DNA of 64,000 bases. Source: VXYL01 sp965116345. Its GTDB lineage: Bacteria > Pseudomonadota > Gammaproteobacteria > Pseudomonadales > Azotimanducaceae. Below are positions 1 through 8,740 of the stretch, one piece after another (the stretch's first letter is position 1; every line of letters starts with the position of its first letter). The stretch lies in the NCBI GenBank assembly GCA_965116345.1, contig OZ220680.1:1860001-1924000 (forward strand), written 5' to 3'. The position numbers and the translations under genes were made by a program. The notes under the pieces were generated by a model that was not told the origin of the DNA, searched no databases, and saw nothing but the letters and a program-made list of their open reading frames with translations.

Positions 1-1419
1 GTGCACGCCGACCTCGACCAGCCACCGGACCGGGAAGCGTTGAACATGGTCATGACGACGCTCACCAAGATGGCGCGCGGCGGCATCTACGACCACCTCG
101 GCGGGGGATTCTGCCGCTACGCAACGGACCGGCACTGGGCCATTCCCCACTTCGAGAAGATGCTCTACGACAACGGGGCGCTGCTCGCCCTCTATGCCGA
201 CGCCCTGGGTCTCGGCCCGGATCCGCTGTTCGCGGGTGCCGTGCGGGAGACGGCGAACTGGATGATCCGCGAAATGCAACACCCCGAGGGCGGCTACTAC
301 GCCGCCCAGGACGCCGACAGCGAAGGCGAAGAAGGTAAGTTCTACGTGTGGCGCCGGGACGCGGTGAGACGGCTACTGACCGAGGACGAGTATCTGTTGA
401 TCGAGACGCTCTACGGTCTGGACAAGTCGCCGAACTTCGAGGGCAAGTGGAACCTTCACCGGCGGGACTCCTGGCAGTCCGTGGTCGAGCGCCTCTACCT
501 CGACCAGGACACCGCCTCCGCCCACCTCGCGAGTGCCAAAGCCAAGTTGTTCGCCGCCCGCGCCGAGCGGACTCCACCGGGCAGGGACGACAAGGTGCTC
601 GCCGCTTGGAACGGGCTCGCGATCAACGGCATGGCCAAGGCCGGCGTCCGACTCCGGGAGCCAGCATGGCTCGACTCCGCCGCGCAAGCGGCCGACTTCG
701 TGCGCACGCACATGGTTCGCGATGGACGCCTGCACGCCACGTGGAAGGACGGCGTCGCCAACCATCCCGCCTATCTCGACGACTACGCCAACATGCTCCA
801 CGGCATCCTGTCGTTGCTCTCCGCCCGCTGGCGCGACCATGACATGGCGTTCGCGGTCTCCCTCGGCGACGCCATGCTCGATCACTTCCAGGATTCGGAC
901 ACGGGTGGTTTCTTCTTCACCGCCCACGACCACGAGCGGCTCATCCACCGTCCCAAGCCGACGACGGACGACGCCCTTCCCCCCGGCAACGGCGTCGCCG
1001 TGCGGGCACTCTCCGGCTTGGGGCACCTGACGGGCGAAGTCCGCTACTTGGAAGCAGCGGAGCGTACGTTGGCCTGGGCACGAGGCTTCATCGAGGGGCA
1101 CCCGGCAAGCCACTGCACCTTGCTGACCGCTCTCGAGGAGACCATCCACCCGCCGGAACTCGTTGTTCTCAGGGGGCCCGAGGCGGCGCTCGGCGAGTGG
1201 CTCGGTGTGGCCCGCGCGGGCTACCGGCCGTCACGTGCGGTCTACGGGATACCCGACGGTGCGACGCGCTTGCCGAAGTATCTGCCGGAAGCCGGGACCG
1301 GCGACGACAGGCGCCGCCCCTACGGAAACGAGGGCTCGCCGGTCGCGTACCTGTGCCGCGGTCTCGAGTGCTCCATGCCGATCACCGACCTCGAGGAGTT
1401 CAGGGGGAGACTCGTTTGA
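1..1419 (+). CDS. YyaL/DUF255 thioredoxin-domain protein, 3' part
   Basis: This is the C-terminal 472 residues of a YyaL (DUF255, spermatogenesis-associated protein 20-like) protein. The family has an N-terminal thioredoxin-like domain followed by an alpha/alpha barrel resembling N-acylglucosamine 2-epimerases, and is usually 650-700 residues long. The thioredoxin part therefore lies off the left edge, and the GTG at base 1 is probably not the start. Family hallmarks are visible: HFEKMLYDN near residue 50, EEGKFYVW near 110, DDKVLAAWNGL near 198 and PPGNGVAV near 327. The physiological role of the family in bacteria is unsettled. Its stop overlaps the TTG start of the methyltransferase downstream (TTGA), so the two are likely co-translated. 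Confidence 0.85.
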   Translation: MHADLDQPPDREALNMVMTTLTKMARGGIYDHLGGGFCRYATDRHWAIPHFEKMLYDNGALLALYADALGLGPDPLFAGAVRETANWMIREMQHPEGGYYAAQDADSEGEEGKFYVWRRDAVRRLLTEDEYLLIETLYGLDKSPNFEGKWNLHRRDSWQSVVERLYLDQDTASAHLASAKAKLFAARAERTPPGRDDKVLAAWNGLAINGMAKAGVRLREPAWLDSAAQAADFVRTHMVRDGRLHATWKDGVANHPAYLDDYANMLHGILSLLSARWRDHDMAFAVSLGDAMLDHFQDSDTGGFFFTAHDHERLIHRPKPTTDDALPPGNGVAVRALSGLGHLTGEVRYLEAAERTLAWARGFIEGHPASHCTLLTALEETIHPPELVVLRGPEAALGEWLGVARAGYRPSRAVYGIPDGATRLPKYLPEAGTGDDRRRPYGNEGSPVAYLCRGLECSMPITDLEEFRGRLV

Positions 1420-2231
1420 CCGATCCACGCGTCGCGCTCAACCGGATCAACTGGAACGAACGGACAAAGGCGCATGCCGCGTCGGACTTCTACGACGTCG
1501 AGGGTTTCAAGGCCGGCCGCATCAGCTTGAGCGCCCTTGAACGCGAAGGTGTCGGCGACGTGCGGGGCAAGTCGCTGCTGCACCTGCAGTGCCACTTCGG
1601 CCTCGACACGCTCTCCTGGGCGCGACTGGGTGCGGACGTCACCGGCGTCGATATCTCGGACTCGGCCATCGATCTCGCCCGGGTAGTGAATGCCGAACTC
1701 GGCCTGAACGCCCGGTTCATTCGCTCGGACATCTACGATCTGCCCCGCGTGCTCGACGAGGAGTTCGATGTCGTCTACACGGCGATGGGCGTTCTCGCCT
1801 GGTTGCCCGATCTGGCCCGATGGGCACGGATCGTGGCGCGCTACCTGAAGCCCGGCGGCTTGTTCTACCTACTCGAGATCCATCCCTCGAGCCAGGTCTT
1901 CGACGACGAGACTCCGGTCGCCGCAAGCAGCGACCTGCGGATCCGCTACGACTACTTTCCCGATCCCGCCGGCATGCGGTTCCCCGGCGGGCAACCGTCC
2001 TACGCCGGCGCGGAGACCATCGCGAGCGAGTGCCACGAGTGGGCCCACAGCATCGGCGAGGTCATCACCGCGCTGCTCGGCGCGGGACTGACCCTCACTA
2101 CCTTCGCCGAGCATCCGGTGACGATGTACTGCCAATTCCCAGGCATGGTGGAGGGCGCCGACTGCCTCTGGCGTTTGCCTTTCGACGAGCCCCGTCTACC
2201 GCTCATGTTCACGTTGACGGCGACCCGCTGA
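1416..2231 (+). CDS. class I SAM-dependent methyltransferase
   Basis: A 271-residue class I (Rossmann) methyltransferase of unknown substrate. The SAM-binding motif I region reads LLHLQCHFGLDTLSW near residue 50, followed by the acidic loop VTGVDISDSAID. The conserved tail contains CHEWAHSIGEV. The open frame extends further upstream inside the preceding gene. I place the start at TTG 1416 because it overlaps the previous stop (TTGA), has a purine-rich GGGGGAGA just upstream, and gives the usual N-terminus for this family. The 3' end runs 36 bases into the end of convergent gcvPB. Nothing in the context reveals the substrate. Confidence 0.8.
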   Translation: MTDPRVALNRINWNERTKAHAASDFYDVEGFKAGRISLSALEREGVGDVRGKSLLHLQCHFGLDTLSWARLGADVTGVDISDSAIDLARVVNAELGLNARFIRSDIYDLPRVLDEEFDVVYTAMGVLAWLPDLARWARIVARYLKPGGLFYLLEIHPSSQVFDDETPVAASSDLRIRYDYFPDPAGMRFPGGQPSYAGAETIASECHEWAHSIGEVITALLGAGLTLTTFAEHPVTMYCQFPGMVEGADCLWRLPFDEPRLPLMFTLTATR

Positions 2232-3683
2232 CGTGTAGCGAAGGTCCAATTCTCGGGCCGCCCTGACATCGTCCAAACGACCTACGGGCAGCGTGTGGGG
2301 CGCGGTCGTCACCCGTTCCGGGTCTCGCTCGGCCTCCTCGCGGATCTTGATCATGGCGTCCACGAAGGCGTCCAGTTCGGCCTTGGTTTCTGTCTCGGTG
2401 GGCTCGATGAGGAAGCATTCGGCGACCAGCAGCGGGAAGTAGGTCGTCGGCGCGTGGAAGCCGTAGTCCAGCAACCGCTTGGCGAAGTCCATGGCGGTGA
2501 CGCCGAAGGTCTTGGCCTCGTTCCTGAAGGTGACGATGAACTCGTGGCTGGCGGCCCGCTCCGGATACGCCAGTTCGAACCCGGCGGCGGCCAGCCGCAC
2601 CATCATGTAGTTGGCGTTCAAGGTGGCGTACTCGCCGACCCGGCGCATGCCGTCGCGGCCGAGCATTCGCGCATACGCCAGGGCACGCAGCAGGATGCCG
2701 GCGTTGCCCATGAAGGCCGACAGGCGACCGATCGAGTCCGGTGCATCGTCGCCTTCCATCCACCGGTAGCCGGTTTCGTCCTTGGCCACATATGGCGTCG
2801 GCAGGTACGGCAGCAGGCGTTCGTTCACACCCACCGGACCCGCGCCGGGTCCACCGCCGCCGTGAGGTGTGGCGAAGGTCTTGTGCAGGTTCATGTGCAG
2901 GACGTCGAAACCCATGTCCCCGGGGCGAACGTTGCCGAGGATGGCGTTCAGGTTCGCGCCGTCGTAGTAGAGGAGGCCCCCGGCGCGGTGCACGAGGTCC
3001 GCGATCTCGCGGATGCGGCGCTCGAACACGCCGCAGGTGGAGGGATTGGTGAGCATGATGCCGGCGGTCTGCTCACCCAGGGCTGCCTTGAGGGCCTCCA
3101 CGTCGACGTCGCCGTCGGGCAGGACGCCGACTTCGCGGGCGCTGTAGCCGCACATGACGGCCGTCGCGGGATTGGTGCCGTGAGCGGCGGTCGGGACGAG
3201 GATCTCGTGGCGTCGGTCGTCGCCGCGGGCATCGTGCCAGGCACGGATCATGGCGACCCCGGCGAACTCCCCCTGGGCACCCGCCATCGGCGTCAGCGAC
3301 ACAGCCGCCATGCCGGTGACGGTCTTCAGTATCTCCTGCAGCTCGTACAGGCACCCTAGAAAGCCCTGGCTGCGCGACAACGGCGCGAGGGGGTGCCGAT
3401 CGAGGAATCCCGGCAGGCTCGCCGCCCGGTGGGCACCCCGCGGGTTGTACTTCATGGTGCACGAACCCAGCGGATAGAACTGGCCGTCGATGGAGTAGTT
3501 CTGCGCCGACAGCCGAGTGTAGTGCCGTACGGCTTCGAGTTCGGAGACTGCGGGCAGGGCGGGCGGACGGCTTCTGAGACTCTCCGGCGGCAGGTCGGTG
3601 ACATCGCCAGCGGGCGGATGCTGCGCCGCTGCGCGCCGACCGGGGGCACCGAGATCGAAGATCGTCTCGCCGATGTCGCTCAT
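2196..3683 (-). CDS. gcvPB: glycine dehydrogenase (decarboxylating) subunit 2
   Basis: The PLP-carrying half of the two-subunit P-protein of the glycine cleavage system, which decarboxylates glycine and passes the aminomethyl group to lipoyl-GcvH. The 495-residue length fits the family. The PLP lysine lies in MNLHKTF at about residue 268, followed by the glycine-rich GGGGPGAGP. Other conserved segments are SCTMKYNPR near 74 and AAHGTNPA near 166. The start is the ATG at 3683, which shares ATGA with the stop of gcvPA. A longer upstream open frame is only the antisense continuation through gcvPA and is not coding. It is the last gene of the minus-strand gcv operon and ends inside the convergent methyltransferase gene. 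Confidence 0.96.
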   Translation of the reverse strand: MSDIGETIFDLGAPGRRAAAQHPPAGDVTDLPPESLRSRPPALPAVSELEAVRHYTRLSAQNYSIDGQFYPLGSCTMKYNPRGAHRAASLPGFLDRHPLAPLSRSQGFLGCLYELQEILKTVTGMAAVSLTPMAGAQGEFAGVAMIRAWHDARGDDRRHEILVPTAAHGTNPATAVMCGYSAREVGVLPDGDVDVEALKAALGEQTAGIMLTNPSTCGVFERRIREIADLVHRAGGLLYYDGANLNAILGNVRPGDMGFDVLHMNLHKTFATPHGGGGPGAGPVGVNERLLPYLPTPYVAKDETGYRWMEGDDAPDSIGRLSAFMGNAGILLRALAYARMLGRDGMRRVGEYATLNANYMMVRLAAAGFELAYPERAASHEFIVTFRNEAKTFGVTAMDFAKRLLDYGFHAPTTYFPLLVAECFLIEPTETETKAELDAFVDAMIKIREEAERDPERVTTAPHTLPVGRLDDVRAARELDLRYTSAGRRQREHER

Positions 3684-5062
3684 TGTGCGAGTACTCGGGC
3701 CAGGGCGTCGCGGAACGCCGTGATGTCGCGGGCCGTGCGCTTCTCGGTCGCGCACACCAGCAGGCAGTTCGCCAGTTCGGGGTCCAGTTCGGCGTAGTAG
3801 CGGCCGAGGGGCAGGCCACCGATCACGCCCGCTTCGGCAACCGCGTCGGCCACGGCCTGGGCAGGCCGGCCGACGTCGATCACCCGTTCGTGGAAGAAGG
3901 CCCCCCCGAAGCGTTCGTGGACGCCGGGAACGGAAATGAGCGCGGCGATGAGTTCGCGGGTTTGCGCATGACACCGTGAGGCCGTGCGCTGGAGCCCGGC
4001 GGCACCCATCAACGCCAGGTAGATGGTCGCCGCGGTCATCAACAGACCCTGGTTGGTACAGATGTTCGATCTCGCCTTGCCACGCCGGATGTGTTGTTCC
4101 CGGGCCTGCAGGGTCAGGGTGAATCCGGGCTTGCCGTGGCGGTCGACCGTGCGCCCGACGAGCCGCCCGGGAAGTTGCCGGACAAGGCGCTGCCGGGTGC
4201 AGATGAAGCCGAACGACGGTCCTCCCGAGGCCATGGGGATGCCCAGCGGCTGGCCGTCGCCACAGGCGATGTCGGCACCATTCCTGCCCCATTCTCCAGG
4301 AGGCTTGATGATTCCCAGCGACATGGGGTTCACCACGGCAACCACGAGGATTCCGTTCGCCGCCGCCCAATCCGTGATCTCGTCCACCGGCTCGAGAAGA
4401 CCGAGGAAGTTCGGCTGCTGGACGACCACGGCGGCGAGACCACCGGCCGATTTCTCGGCCTCGGCCAACGCCTTCAATTCATCGAGTGACGCGCAGCCGT
4501 CGGTGTCGAAACCCGCCGGTAGCAGCCGAACACCCTGGTTGCGTGTGATGTTCGCGGCGGTCTGCATGTAGTGCGGGTGGCAGGCGCCGGCGACGGCCAC
4601 CCGGGGCGCCTTGCCACGCTGGCTGCGCAGCGCCATCAGGACGGACTCGGCCAGGGCGCTGGCACCGTCGTAGACGGAGGCGTTCGAGACCTCCATCGCC
4701 GTGAGTGCCGTGACCATGCTCTGGTACTCGTAGATGACCTGCAGCGTCCCTTGGCTCGCCTCGGCCTGATAGGGCGTGTAGGCCGTCATGAACTCGCCGC
4801 GGGAGGCGATATCCCAAACCGCCGCCGGAATGTGGTGGTCGTAGCATCCCGCGCCCGTGAAGCAGGGTCCGGCCTCGTCCTGCCGGGCGCGGTCACCCAT
4901 CTCGGCGAGCATCGTCATCTCGTCCACGGCGTCGTCGAGGGTGTCGAAGTCCGCCGTCTTAAGCGCCGCTTCGATCTCGCCGAAGAGCTCGTCGATGGAT
5001 TCCGCACCGATGCTGGCGAGCATGGCGCGCTCATCTTCGGGGGTGTGCGGAATAAACGGCAC
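3680..5062 (-). CDS. gcvPA: glycine dehydrogenase (decarboxylating) subunit 1
   Basis: The non-PLP-lysine half of the split P-protein; with GcvPB it forms the heterotetrameric decarboxylase. It is 460 residues, the normal size, and begins with the typical MPFIPHT. Conserved stretches include GAGCYDHHIP near 70, TPYQAEASQGTLQ near 96 and YDGASALAES near 130. The start is GTG 5062, six bases after the gcvH stop. Most enteric bacteria carry a single fused GcvP. The split form is common in thermophiles, Firmicutes and several gammaproteobacterial lineages, so it is informative but not evidence of transfer on its own. Confidence 0.96.
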   Translation of the reverse strand: MPFIPHTPEDERAMLASIGAESIDELFGEIEAALKTADFDTLDDAVDEMTMLAEMGDRARQDEAGPCFTGAGCYDHHIPAAVWDIASRGEFMTAYTPYQAEASQGTLQVIYEYQSMVTALTAMEVSNASVYDGASALAESVLMALRSQRGKAPRVAVAGACHPHYMQTAANITRNQGVRLLPAGFDTDGCASLDELKALAEAEKSAGGLAAVVVQQPNFLGLLEPVDEITDWAAANGILVVAVVNPMSLGIIKPPGEWGRNGADIACGDGQPLGIPMASGGPSFGFICTRQRLVRQLPGRLVGRTVDRHGKPGFTLTLQAREQHIRRGKARSNICTNQGLLMTAATIYLALMGAAGLQRTASRCHAQTRELIAALISVPGVHERFGGAFFHERVIDVGRPAQAVADAVAEAGVIGGLPLGRYYAELDPELANCLLVCATEKRTARDITAFRDALARVLAQ

Positions 5063-5068
5063 TGGGCT

Positions 5069-5491
5069 CTAGTGATCCCCGTCTTCGGACACGCACATCT
5101 CTGCGTAGCCGTCGGCGTCGAGCAGTTCGTCGAGCGCTGCCGGGTCGTCCGGCTCGACCTTGAAGAACCAGCCGTCGCCGTAGGGATCCTCGTTGACGGA
5201 CTCGGGGGTGTCCTCCAGGGTTTCGTTGACGGCGACCACGGTGCCGCTGACCGGCGCATAGATGTCCGAGGCCGCCTTCACCGACTCGACCACACCCGCT
5301 TCGACGCCAGACTGCACCTGCGAATCCAGTTCCGGCAGTTCGACGAACACGACGTCCCCTAGGGCCTGCTGGGCGAAATCGGTAACGCCGACGGTGACGA
5401 CGCCGTCCTCGAGCCTCGCCCATTCGTGGCTCGATGCGTAGCGCAAGTCGTCGGGAACGTCCGGCAGAGCCTTGGATTGGGCGTCGCTCAT
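5069..5491 (-). CDS. gcvH: glycine cleavage system H protein
   Basis: The lipoylated shuttle protein of the glycine cleavage system. It accepts the aminomethyl group from the P-protein, offers it to GcvT, and is re-oxidised by lipoamide dehydrogenase, which is not in this window. Length is 140 residues. The lipoyl lysine is K72 in GVVESVKAASDIYAPVSG, and SSHEWARLEDG near residue 20 is the family N-terminal motif. The ATG start at 5491 overlaps the gcvT stop (ATGA). The C-terminus is slightly extended and acidic (SEDGDH), which is unremarkable. Confidence 0.97.
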   Translation of the reverse strand: MSDAQSKALPDVPDDLRYASSHEWARLEDGVVTVGVTDFAQQALGDVVFVELPELDSQVQSGVEAGVVESVKAASDIYAPVSGTVVAVNETLEDTPESVNEDPYGDGWFFKVEPDDPAALDELLDADGYAEMCVSEDGDH

Positions 5492-6567
5492 TCAAACACC
5501 TGCTTTCCACGCCGTACGAACGGCAGTTTGACAATTCGACCCGGCAGCGGTTTGCCCCGTATCACGACCCGGCAGTCGCCGGCCGCGCCGCGCGGCATCC
5601 TAGCGAAGCCGATGCTGAAACCCAAGGTCGGCGAGAAGATACCGCTCGTGACCTCGCCATCGCCAGCCCCCGTCTGGACCACGCAGCCGGGCCGCATGAT
5701 CCCCTTGGCGGCCAGGACGATGCCCCTCAACACCCGGGCGGCCTTGGCCGCGCGCTGCCGCGCGAGTGCCTCTCGACCCAGAAATGCGCGGCTTGGTGGG
5801 TCCCACGCGACGGTCCATCCCAGGGCCGACTCCAGCGGCGTGGTCGATTCGTCCATGTCCTGCCCGTAGAGCATCAGTCCAGCCTCCACGCGCAGCGTGT
5901 CGCGCGCGGCGAGGCCGGCGGGCGACACGCCTGCGCCGCGCAGCCTGTCCCAGAGCGGAACGGCCTGCTCGGCGGGGAGGATCACCTCGAGGCCGTCTTC
6001 ACCCGTGTAGCCGGTACGCGCGTACATGGCACCGCCATGCTCCAGACTGGTGAACGGCACCAGGGCGGCGACGTCCAGGCCTTGTGTCGTGGCGAAAGTC
6101 TCGATCGCGTGCGGTCCCTGCACGGCCAGCAGCGCCAGGTCCCGCCGTTCGTGTAGCGCGACCTGGAAGGACGCGGCATGGCGGCCAAACCAGGCGCGCA
6201 CCTTGTCTCGGGTGGCCGCGTTGGAGACCACCCGGTAGCCGTTGTCACGACCGTAGACGATGACGTCGTCGACCACGCCACCGGATTCGTTCAAGAGCAT
6301 CGAGTACACGGCTCTACCCGGCCTCGCCTTGTCCGGATCGTTGGACATCACCCGTGCCAGAAAATCACGCGCTCCGTCGCCGGCGAGGTCGGTGACCGCC
6401 ATGTGGGAGACGTCGAACATGCCGGCGGCAACGCGCACCAGGCGATGCTCGGCGAGCTGCGAGCCGTAGTGGAGCGGCATCGAGTAGCCGGCGAAGTTGG
6501 TCAACCTGGCACCCGCCGCGACGTGCGCGTCGTACAGCGGTGTCCTTGCACTCGCTTCCGTGGTCAT
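5488..6567 (-). CDS. gcvT: aminomethyltransferase (T protein)
   Basis: Transfers the methylene carbon from aminomethyl-lipoyl-GcvH to tetrahydrofolate, releasing ammonia and 5,10-methylene-THF. The protein has 359 residues, close to the family norm. The folate-binding N-terminal region LTNFAGYSMPLHYG and MFDVSHMA are clear, as are RTGYTGEDGLEV and the C-terminal GEVTSGIFSPTLG. The start is ATG 6567, which overlaps the stop of the upstream ubiH-like gene (ATGA). An in-frame extension upstream is antisense shadow of that gene. It heads the gcv genes, but coupling to ubiH suggests that they share a promoter. Confidence 0.96.
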   Translation of the reverse strand: MTTEASARTPLYDAHVAAGARLTNFAGYSMPLHYGSQLAEHRLVRVAAGMFDVSHMAVTDLAGDGARDFLARVMSNDPDKARPGRAVYSMLLNESGGVVDDVIVYGRDNGYRVVSNAATRDKVRAWFGRHAASFQVALHERRDLALLAVQGPHAIETFATTQGLDVAALVPFTSLEHGGAMYARTGYTGEDGLEVILPAEQAVPLWDRLRGAGVSPAGLAARDTLRVEAGLMLYGQDMDESTTPLESALGWTVAWDPPSRAFLGREALARQRAAKAARVLRGIVLAAKGIMRPGCVVQTGAGDGEVTSGIFSPTLGFSIGFARMPRGAAGDCRVVIRGKPLPGRIVKLPFVRRGKQVFE

Positions 6568-7814
6568 GCCGAGACCCTGCCGCGCGCCAAGGGACCGAGA
6601 CCCATCGCCTCGCGGATCAGCTGCGACTTTGCCACGGCGGACGAGTCGATCCAACGGATGCCGGTATTCCTCGCGAGCCGCACCCAGGGGTTCGAAGCCC
6701 AAGCGCCGCTGTAGGCCGCAAGCAGGGTCCGCATCGCCGAGATCATCAGCTTGGAGCGGAGCCGTCGCTCGCGGGCGAAAGCACGCCAAGTGCCCGGCGC
6801 GCCGAGATCGCCACCCGTGGCGACCACGTCGATGGCCCGTGCATCCTCCAGACCGATATTGACCCCCTGTCCCGCCAGCGGATGCAGCGTGCGCGCCGCA
6901 TCGCCCACCACCAGAACCCGGGCGTTGGGGTTGAAGTCGGCGACCAGTGACTGACGCACGGGGAAGCCGAAGCGGCGGTCGACGGCCTCGAAGGGGCCCA
7001 GCACACCCTCGGTTTCCTGGTCGAGAACGTCCATGAAGGCTTCGTCGCCCAGGTCCTTGAGGCGCTCATGTTCCGGTTCGGAAGTGCTCCAGATCACAGC
7101 CACATTGGACCCCGTTTCACCACCCGCGGTTCCGCTAGCTCGTCCGTCGGGACCGAGGGGGAGGAGCGCGACGGGACCGGTGCGGCCGAAGCGCTGGTAC
7201 GCCGTGTTGCGATGCTCCCGCGTCGCCCGCGCTACCGTCGCGATGGCATGCTGCCCGCTGCCTCGTTCCTCGCGCCGGGCGACACCGGCCAGCGTGCCGA
7301 CCGGGCTGTCGGCACCGTCTGCGGCGACGACCAGACGAGCGGCGATGTCCGGGCCGACAAGACGAACCGCGTCCCGTTCGACGACGAGATCGATCACCGA
7401 GGACGGTGCGTGGACGTCCAGCCGCTCTCCCGCAACGGCCCAGAGACGCGTCGTCACGGCACTGTTTTCGACGACATGGGCGAGGACCTTGGTCGACGCC
7501 GCGGGCCCTGCAGACCCATCGTGGTCCGCACGGAAGTGCAGCGACGCCGCGCCGTCGTATTCCCACACGTGCATGGCCTCGATGGGAGTCGCACGGTCGT
7601 CGAGACCGTCGAGCTCGCGTAGAAGGGCGGCCGACCCCGGGGTGAGGGCCACAGTGCGAATGTCGAACCCCAGGTCGCCGTTGACGCGTTGCGGGGGCCG
7701 GCGCTCGATCAATGCGACGGAATAGCCTCGTCGAGCAAGCACCAGAGCGGTGGACAGGCCGACGATCCCCGCGCCGACCACGGCGACATCGTATGTGGGT
7801 TCCGCAGCCGACAT
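6564..7814 (-). CDS. UbiH/UbiF/VisC-family FAD-dependent hydroxylase
   Basis: A flavoprotein monooxygenase of the ubiquinone hydroxylase family (UbiH/UbiI/UbiF/VisC), 416 residues. Visible landmarks are the dinucleotide motif VVGAGIVGLSTAL near residue 12, the DG motif VVAADGADSPVG near 164, and the GD motif VVGDAARTLHPLAGQG near 290. The last is diagnostic of the family. Which ring carbon it hydroxylates cannot be told from sequence. In pseudomonads ubiH-type genes lie next to zapA, as here, where zapB-like/zapA run divergently. Unusually, it is translationally coupled to gcvT downstream, so quinone synthesis and glycine cleavage probably share a transcript. Confidence 0.85.
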   Translation of the reverse strand: MSAAEPTYDVAVVGAGIVGLSTALVLARRGYSVALIERRPPQRVNGDLGFDIRTVALTPGSAALLRELDGLDDRATPIEAMHVWEYDGAASLHFRADHDGSAGPAASTKVLAHVVENSAVTTRLWAVAGERLDVHAPSSVIDLVVERDAVRLVGPDIAARLVVAADGADSPVGTLAGVARREERGSGQHAIATVARATREHRNTAYQRFGRTGPVALLPLGPDGRASGTAGGETGSNVAVIWSTSEPEHERLKDLGDEAFMDVLDQETEGVLGPFEAVDRRFGFPVRQSLVADFNPNARVLVVGDAARTLHPLAGQGVNIGLEDARAIDVVATGGDLGAPGTWRAFARERRLRSKLMISAMRTLLAAYSGAWASNPWVRLARNTGIRWIDSSAVAKSQLIREAMGLGPLARGRVSA

Positions 7815-7906
7815 GGGCCGAGTCTGTCAGCATCCCCGACCGACACGCAATGAAACCTGGGCAACGACTTCACAAGAGCCGTCGATTCGGTTCAAACTAT
7901 TCGCCA

Positions 7907-8110
7907 ATGTCGGACGATCTCACCGTACTTGAATCAAGGGTCGACGAACTGATCGACCTGTGCGAGGCCTTGGCACGCGAGAATCGCATCCTGCGGGACC
8001 GCAACCGATCATGGGCGGGCGAGCGCGCCGACCTCCTAGAGCGCAACGAGGTCGCCAAGAGCAAGGTCGAGGCGATGATCGAGCGCCTCAAGTCCCTCGA
8101 CGGCGAGTGA
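7907..8110 (+). CDS. small coiled-coil protein (TIGR02449/ZapB-like)
   Basis: A 67-residue, highly charged, almost entirely helical protein with heptad-like spacing (LESRVDELIDLCEALAREN), ending in MIERLKSLDGE. It matches the small TIGR02449-type proteins encoded just before zapA in many gammaproteobacteria. By analogy with ZapB it may interact with the division machinery, but this is inference. I chose ATG 7907 because it directly starts the helical region; the longer reading frame upstream overlaps the promoter side of the divergent ubiH. No strong ribosome binding site is visible. The stop shares GTGA with the start of zapA. Confidence 0.75.
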   Translation: MSDDLTVLESRVDELIDLCEALARENRILRDRNRSWAGERADLLERNEVAKSKVEAMIERLKSLDGE

Positions 8111-8496
8111 ACGACGTGAGCGCAGCCAAGGTCACGGTCGACGTTCGGATTCTCGACAACAAGTTCCAAGTGAGTTGCGCGGAGAACGAGGTGGATGAAC
8201 TGAAGGCATCCGCCCAGGAAGTCGACCGGCGCATGCGGGAGATCCGCGACGCGGGTGGCACCCTGGGCCTCGAACGAATCGCCATTCTCGCCGCGCTCAA
8301 TCTCAGCCACGAAGATCTACGTCGGGGCCGCCAGCGGCAGGACGATGAACGCCTCGGCGGTCGCCGAGTCAGGGCCCTTGCCGAGCGGATAGAAAAGGCC
8401 ATCGCGAGCGCGGACACGAAGGATGCGGCTACAAGGGCGAGCGTCGGAGTGTCGTCCGAGGCGACAACCGATCCGATGGATGGCCCAGAGTCATAG
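8107..8496 (+). CDS. zapA: cell division protein ZapA
   Basis: ZapA binds FtsZ and promotes lateral association of protofilaments in the Z ring. The ORF gives 129 residues with the family fold: a short beta-rich N-terminal domain (KVTVDVRILDNKFQVSC) containing the ENEVDELKASA segment, then a long helix with MREIRDAG and ERIAILAALNLSHE. The C-terminal 30 residues are low complexity. The start is taken as GTG 8107, overlapping the previous stop; GTG 8116 is an alternative. Immediately downstream is 6S RNA and then the 5-FCL gene, the classical zapA-ssrS-ygfA order of gammaproteobacteria, which supports the call. Confidence 0.9.
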   Translation: MNDVSAAKVTVDVRILDNKFQVSCAENEVDELKASAQEVDRRMREIRDAGGTLGLERIAILAALNLSHEDLRRGRQRQDDERLGGRRVRALAERIEKAIASADTKDAATRASVGVSSEATTDPMDGPES

Positions 8497-8505
8497 GACC
8501 ACTCG

Positions 8506-8533
8506 AAGACACCCTGTCTTTCTGTTCTATACT
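8506..8533 (+). promoter_or_regulatory. putative sigma70 promoter of 6S RNA
   Basis: A -35-like AAGACA (8506-8511) and a -10 TATACT (8528-8533) separated by 16 bases place a transcription start at about 8540, which is exactly the base where the closing stem of the 6S RNA begins. The promoter lies within the 43 bases between the zapA stop and that stem. Confidence 0.55.
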
Positions 8534-8539
8534 TGAACC

Positions 8540-8740
8540 GTCTCCTGGGATGCTGGCCAGCTAGCGTCATCCTTGAGCCGTTATAGAAACCCAAGGGGTT
8601 TCGGCGTCGGCGACGGTTGTGCACACCCTAGGACTGCGGAGTATCCGCAGGCGGATTGTGGGAAGCCTGAAGGGCCGCCTGGATCCCCGCCTTGAACCAC
8701 AACGGTTCGGGGTCACCAAGCAGCCGCATCACCGGGAGAC
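8540..8740 (+). ncRNA. ssrS: 6S RNA
   Basis: 6S RNA mimics an open promoter and sequesters the sigma70 RNA polymerase holoenzyme in stationary phase. The 5' end GTCTCCTGGGATG pairs with the 3' end CATCACCGGGAGAC, forming the terminal stem. Inside are the family landmarks CTTGAGCCG on the 5' side and CCTTGAACC...GGTTC...GCAGCCGCATC on the 3' side, which resemble the E. coli molecule. Position between zapA and 5-FCL is the conserved genomic location. At about 201 nt it is a little longer than the 184-nt E. coli RNA. The exact ends are inferred from the stem. Confidence 0.88.

Noticed and set aside
3684..4370. Long open frame joined in front of gcvPB
   Set aside because: It runs antisense-frame through gcvPA, whose protein is fully conserved; the family start MSDIGET at 3683 has an ATGA overlap.
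7815..7906. Glycine riboswitch before the ubiH-gcv operon
   Set aside because: The gap is 92 bases, shared with the divergent zapB-like promoter, and has no tandem aptamer features.
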